Assembly (NCBI GenBank): GCA_038503075.1
Contig: JBCAML010000019.1
Coordinates: forward strand, 682,001-746,000
From: Gyromitra esculenta
Taxonomy: Eukaryota > Ascomycota > Pezizomycetes > Pezizales > Discinaceae
DNA: 64,000 bases
Reading direction: 5' to 3'
Of the stretch, positions 59,072 through 64,000 are shown in pieces. A model generated the notes under the pieces. That model saw only the letters and a program-made list of their open reading frames with translations, had not been told where the DNA came from and searched no databases. The stretch's first letter is position 1, and each line of letters begins with the position of its first letter. A program made the translations under genes and the position numbers.

Positions 59072-59413
59072 TATAGCGTAGCCTATCATATCCGTTGGCC
59101 CTCAAGCCCCTTAGTGAAAAATAACTCCGAATTGATGTATCCTTACTCCTATAAAGTAAATCCCTATCCCCAAAACATGAGAAAAATCAAAAGAACCCCG
59201 AGACCTGAAACCTAAACAAAGCAAATGGAGCGAGAAGCTGGAGAGAAGATATGAAAAGGAAAATAAAATAAAATAAAAGATAAGAGGAAGAGTGCTTATC
59301 CTTCAGCAAATATACACACATTTCCCGAAATATACAACTCAGCTTACATGATTTATCACTCTTAGTCAATTATATATCTCTCATACATCGACGACGTTCG
59401 ATACTAATAGATC

Positions 59414-61001
59414 TCAATGAGAATGAACCAAACTGTAGATCTGGGCTAAATTTCGGGCCGCGGCCATTGTCAATGGGTCGTCCTCCCCAAGTGCTTTCTT
59501 GCAACCATCTGCAACCAGTTTATATCTTTCTAGAGCTTCCTTATACTTCCCCTGTCTAAACAGTACTACCGCAATAAAGCCGAGAGTTTCAAGAGGCTCT
59601 AGGTGCTCCTTCCCGAATATCTCTTCTTGGGCAGCATGTGCTTGTTCATACAATTTAAAGGCTCTTTCGTAATCCCCCTGATGAGCTGCGGCATTCGCAA
59701 TGTTGTAAATTGTTTCGAGTGTTATTGGATGGTTTTCCCCAAATATCTTCTCCTGACCAACTAGTGCTCGCTCGTGCCATTCAATCGCCTCTTGATACTT
59801 GCCTTGCTTATAAAGCACAAGAGCCATACAACTGACAGTATCAAAAATGTATAGTTGTAGTTTTTGCAAGCCAACCAACGCCTGCCCATACCACTCAAAT
59901 GCCTCTTCGTAGTTGCCGGAGTGATCGAATATATAGGCTATTTTGTGAATGGCACGAATGATTTCCGGATGGTCTTGTGCCAGCGTCTTCGCCCGAATCG
60001 CTAGTGATCGCCTGCATATTTCAAGTGCCCCTTCGTAATTGAGTTGACAAAACAGAACGTGGGCTATTCTGTCGATTGTGGCGAGTGTATCTGGATGTTC
60101 TGCCCCCTGAATTTCTTCGCGGCCACCCAATATTTGCCCATACCATTGAAGCGATTCTTCATACTTGTCTTGTTTATGGAGGACACAAGCAATATTTTCA
60201 GCGATATCAAAAACGCCAGCATGCTTCCTCCCTAGTGCCTTCGCTCGACACTCCAGTGCTTTCCCGTACAGTTTCAGAGCTTGCTCGTATTCGTGTCGTT
60301 GGTCAAGGATATAGGCCATGTTGTAGGCGGCATCGAAGATATCAGGATGTTCTTTCCCCAGCGAATTTTCGCGCCCTGCCAATACCCGCCCATATAACTC
60401 AAGCGCCTCGTCGTACTTGCCTTTGTAATCGAATATGTAGGCCATTTTGTAGGCGTTATTAAGGGTTTTGGGGTGTTCACACCCCAATGTATTCTCCCAA
60501 CCGGTTAATGCGCTCTCGCACATCTTGAATGCTCGTTCATACCGATGTTGGAAAAAGTAGATTTTGGCCATGTTTTCGAGGACGGTAAGCGTGTCCGGAT
60601 GGTTTTCCCCCAATACCCTCTTTAGGCCTTTCAGCGCTATCCGATAGACCCTGAGTGCAAGTTCGTAATTGCCAGAGTTTTCGTGGACAATGGCTTGTGC
60701 CTGCCAATCGTTGGCTATCTTGGCTGGTGACATAGATAAGGCGGATTCATCTAGTAGCATCCAAGAACATCAGTCAGTTTGGTCTTGTTCCAAAGTTCAA
60801 TCATTCACTATTACCTTTTATCGAAGGAGAAGAAGACGAAGAAGAAGAAGCGGAAACCGAGATTTGTGGACAACAACCATCTATGGTAAAGGGTTGTACT
60901 GTTTTATGGTTTGGTGATTTCACTTCTTCCGAAAATGTCGTAAAGTGACGACCATAGGATTGTGGGTTACAAGCTAGTACTGGACGGCTTTGATGCTTCA
61001 T
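59414..61001 (-). CDS. Tetratricopeptide repeat protein (kinesin-light-chain-like TPR array)
   Basis: Two exons on the minus strand, 61001-60815 and 60750-59414, splice in phase to 507 aa. A leader of about 70 residues with a Ser run precedes ten tandem units of about 42 residues. Each has a helix A (MAYIFDYKGKYDEAL), a helix B (LYGRVLAGRE) and a linker (LGxEHPD), as in TPR_10/TPR_12 arrays. Unit seven is about two residues short. In fungi such arrays often form the sensor end of NB-ARC NLR-like proteins, but no NTPase or effector domain is encoded here. The leader exon does not match a known domain. The repeats probably bind protein partners. A downstream in-frame ATG at 60760 would give a shorter protein if the intron were retained. 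Confidence 0.82.
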
Positions 61002-62249
61002 GGTGTCGTTCGGTAATATATGAAAAGACGAAGAGGCTTTTCTGCTTCAATGGCTTCTTTTTGGTTTACTGTGGTAGCGATATTCCAATGTCTAGAGTTT
61101 AAATACCTTCATTCGGAGCTTACGGTGCCATAATCAAGCAAACGACAGGCGCCTAGTACAGCCACATAGGCGAGCGCCCGATTTCTCTGGCTTGCCCATT
61201 GGCTGACAGTACGGGGTTTGGTGATCAAACTGTGGGGCTACCCGCCATACGGAGCATGCGGAAACTACAGTGGCGGAAAGAGGGGTGTTTTCACTACCGC
61301 ATCGGTGAGAAATACGGGTTTAAGTTGGAAATGCTACCGAGTTGGGCAGAAAGTCCTGTAACACAGCCGACTTAATCTACTCTAGCATTCTCCAGAATAC
61401 CGCATCAATGCCGTACCAAAAACATCCAGCTTTCCCGTACTGTATACTGTCCCTAGCACTACATGTAGATCCTAGTATGTTAGAGGCTGAGGTAAAATCT
61501 CAACTGTTTTCCAGACTTTCTTAATAGAGGTGTTCAACATAAGCAGATATGATCTATTCTGATACTGGTAACCCTTGTTTCAACCCCTCGGCGTGTGGCG
61601 GGTATTGCCAATTTGTGCTGGAATTTTTTGCCAAAGATATGTTTCTACAGGCGCCGGTGTTGGCTCATTAGGCGCGGTACGTCCACCAGCCGCCCTCAAT
61701 CGACTCTATTCGTTCGACTTGTAAGCTGAAACCAGCAACCCTTTGCCAGAGTTAGAGTAGATGCATCATGCATGCTTTTTCTGCCTTTGCTGCCTGAGAC
61801 TGTAAAAAGCAGTATTAGAAAAGCAAGTAGAGTGGCTTTTTTCTTTTCTTTTCAGTACCTAAGATCCACCATGAACTTATCCAAGTACTCAGGGCTCGGA
61901 CTTGGGCCGAAAGTGCTAAGTATAGCTTGACCCACCTTGTAGGTACATGTAATGAACACACTAAACAGTTAGATTATTGCCGTGGGGTGAGCCTCTTCCT
62001 TCGATTCACTTCCTCTACGACTCTGACTTGAATCACCGCCCCAAGTATGGGTAGCTAGCTTCATTTTAGCTTTATAAGCACAGTTCTGAATGTAACTAAA
62101 GTTATGCATTGTAGAATCTATCGTACAATCTCTCTAAATCAAGTTGGTAATACTTTTCGTACACAGCACTCCACCACCTATAGCTACCACTCCTTGATTT
62201 TCCCTCCACACTCCGCATCGATCTCTGTTCGCAAGCAAGCACATTATTT
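61002..62249. other. Intergenic region, no supported gene
   Basis: Between two minus-strand genes. It contains two TACATGTA palindromes (61460 and 61944) and no recognisable frame. The left part should hold the TPR gene promoter. Confidence 0.55.
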
Positions 62250-63803
62250 CTACTTTCCAAGTTCGCCCAACAACAAATTCTTATCTGAAGATGCAGATAC
62301 AACTATATCAAATTACTAGTTAGCATCTAACCTCCACAGCTCATCACAGCACCGTACCCAGGTCTCCAGGGCCCCACCAGGGGAGTGATTCGCAGAGGAA
62401 CAAAGAGGATAAGCTAAGAAAAACTCACTAATTGGCTCCTGTGCATTCGGGGAAAACCTCATATCATTAACCGTCCCCCTATGGCCTGGTAGTTTGTATA
62501 GCAATTTCTTGGTCTCTATTTCCCATACCGCAACGCTTCCATCGCCGCTTCCTGCACCAATCTTATCACCCGTAGGCGACCAAGAAGCTCTAATAAGGTT
62601 CTTCTCAATCCCTGCTGGCGCGCCTTCGTACGTGTTTATCAGCCTATTGGAAGGGGCAAATGCTCGAATGTCCCATGTTCGTACGGTGCTGTCCATGCTG
62701 TTTGAGAGCAATGATTGCCCGTCAGGGGAGACATTGAGCGAGGTTATGGTATCGGCGTGGCCACGCATGGTGTATGCGACGGCACGTTTTCGGAGGTCCC
62801 ATGCCTATAGTTTGGCAAATATATTAGCGCTCCATAAAGATGAAACGGCAAAAGCACAGAGCTAGAATATACCTTGATGTCGTTATCGATCCCACCACTG
62901 AATAGCTCGTTACCAGCTTCACTAATGGCAACCGCCGTAATCGGGAACTTTGTCTCCAGGTAGTCTACCGACTCTTTCTGCCTAGGATCCCATATCTATC
63001 ATCCCATTGTCGCCCCGTTAGCATTTACCTCGAATCTAGTTCCGCTCCATAAGAAAGAAAACGTACGCCAATAGCCCCATCGTCGCTTGCGCTGACCATC
63101 AGCTCCGGCCCTCTTCTGGTCACATCTAACGCGTTCACCACGTCCTCATGCCCAACATATCTCCTGATTCTTGCGCCCGAATCCACATCCCACGATGCCA
63201 GTAGAGCGTCAGTAGAAGCAGAGAATATGACGGCCGAGTCACGAGACCATTGTAGATCGAGAACGGCGCCTTTGTGACCACTCAGCTGTAGGTAATTCGG
63301 GCAGTCGCCATAGGTTTTCCAGACCACTATATTGTAGCTTCGTCAGTATACCAGAACGGGCTGAAGAACCCTAAGAAAAGATCTCATACAGATTGACCGA
63401 TCGAACGACCCGGAAGCAATGTTCTGTCCTGTAGGATCAAACCTTACTGCAAACACCTCCTTCTGCGAAACCATCAGTAGTTCCCCTTTTATCCTTTCCC
63501 TCTCGACATAAAGTCAAACTATAGACTTACTGAATGTCCTGTCAATTCCATAATAGGAGCTTGCAAAGCTGACGTCCTTGGAACCTAATACAATCCCGCC
63601 ATTCCCATCAGCATTCTCAACGCACTATTCACCCATCCCACGAAGAGATGCACACATACCGCCTGTATCAGCGCACCATTACTTGCGGAGCTATTGACGA
63701 TAGAAATAGCCGACGACACTCCCTCCGTCACGGGCGTTTTGGTACGCTTAACAAGCTGCGTCGAGCCGAACGCATCTGGGGCTTTTCGTTTATCTGAGGC
63801 CAT
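62250..63803 (-). CDS. cwf17: U5 snRNP 40 kDa WD40 protein (SNRNP40 / Cwf17)
   Basis: Seven exons on the minus strand splice in phase to 360 aa: 63803-63660, 63584-63531, 63462-63390, 63326-63067, 62995-62873, 62804-62429, 62302-62250. A basic N-terminus (KRKAPDAFG, then KRTKTP) precedes seven WD40 repeats. The first starts LTGHSKEVFAVRFDP and the last ends VSASSDKNLLLGEL, as in SNRNP40 and Cwf17. The protein forms a beta-propeller in the U5 snRNP beside Prp8 and Brr2 in the spliceosome. The final 53-nt exon completes the last repeat. Reading through the preceding 126-nt intron would give a false C-terminus without it. Confidence 0.95.
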
Positions 63804-64000
63804 GATGTGGCGGCGGCGGTCAGATTATGGAAATGGTGAGTATAAGGACTGTAGTATAGAGGGCGTGTACCGAGATCGTGTGCGGTTTGACGTGACGCTG
63901 GTTGATGCTGGTGAAACTTGGCGGAATGCTGGGTTTTGGTGTTTCTTTCTTTCCCAGAAGATTTGGTATGACCAGATGCGGCTGATCTTGATTTTCTGCC
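63804..64000. other. Upstream region of the U5-40K gene
   Basis: About 200 bp before the minus-strand start codon, presumably promoter or 5' UTR. No gene is visible before the window ends. Confidence 0.5.

Noticed and set aside
62316..62430. Read-through C-terminus for the U5-40K gene
   Set aside because: A 126-nt intron with a good donor removes this stretch, and the next exon supplies the conserved final WD40 strand.

Overview
This window looks like nuclear DNA of a filamentous ascomycete (Pezizomycotina). The proteins are fungal: a Zn2Cys6 regulator, a group III (Nik1/OS-1) hybrid histidine kinase with six HAMP units, a GPI-type GH16 protein and a DUF7357/coilin-like protein. Introns are short (about 48-150 bp) with GT..AG ends and CTAAC-like branch sites. 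Intron density is high (14 in DMC1, 12 in the MFS gene, 8 in the kinase) and spacers are long and rich in miniature transposons. That fits an early-diverging, intron-rich lineage such as Pezizomycetes, but this placement is inference. No bacterial operons, CRISPR arrays, rRNA or convincing tRNA genes were seen. All gene models were spliced by eye and reading phase was checked exon by exon.

Layout. 1-118: 3' end of an unidentified + gene. 3.0-5.2 kb: MFS (DHA1-type) transporter. 6.9-8.2 kb: secreted GPI-type GH16 protein. 8.2-12 kb: gene-poor. 12.1-13.8 kb (-): cyclophilin-RRM-RS splicing factor (PPIL4/Cyp6). 17.3-19.0 kb: Zn2Cys6 factor with its zinc cluster split by an intron. 19-23.9 kb: gene-poor, with a MITE and many TACATGTA palindromes. 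23.9-29.9 kb: a compact group of coilin-like protein (+), PET117 (-) and SEN34 (+), the last two sharing a 318-bp divergent promoter. 30-36 kb: gene-poor, with a 154-bp TA-flanked MITE and a doubtful secreted-protein gene. 36.2-40.7 kb: Nik1/OS-1 histidine kinase. 41.9-42.5 kb: one MITE nested in a relative. 42.8-43.3 kb (-): mitochondrial ATPase inhibitor IF1, absent from simple ORF lists because it lies in four short exons. 44.9-45.9 kb: 14-3-3 with a GC-AG intron. 50.5-51.6 kb: seven-knuckle CCHC protein (Gis2/Byr3/CNBP). 52.9-54.9 kb (-): meiotic recombinase DMC1 with 11-nt and 7-nt exons. 55.5-56.5 kb: RRP7. 56.9-59.1 kb: two inverted-repeat elements. 59.4-61.0 kb (-): ten-repeat TPR protein. 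62.2-63.8 kb (-): U5 snRNP 40K WD40 protein.

The genes do not form a pathway cluster. Most are housekeeping: RNA processing (PPIL4-like, coilin-like, SEN34, RRP7, U5-40K), mitochondrial (PET117, IF1), signalling (Nik1, 14-3-3) and meiosis (DMC1). The most novel material is non-coding: an over-represented TACATGTA palindrome (16 exact copies found by eye), several MITE-like families with TA flanks, and micro-exons that automated annotation would probably miss. I did not find a convincing new multi-gene system.
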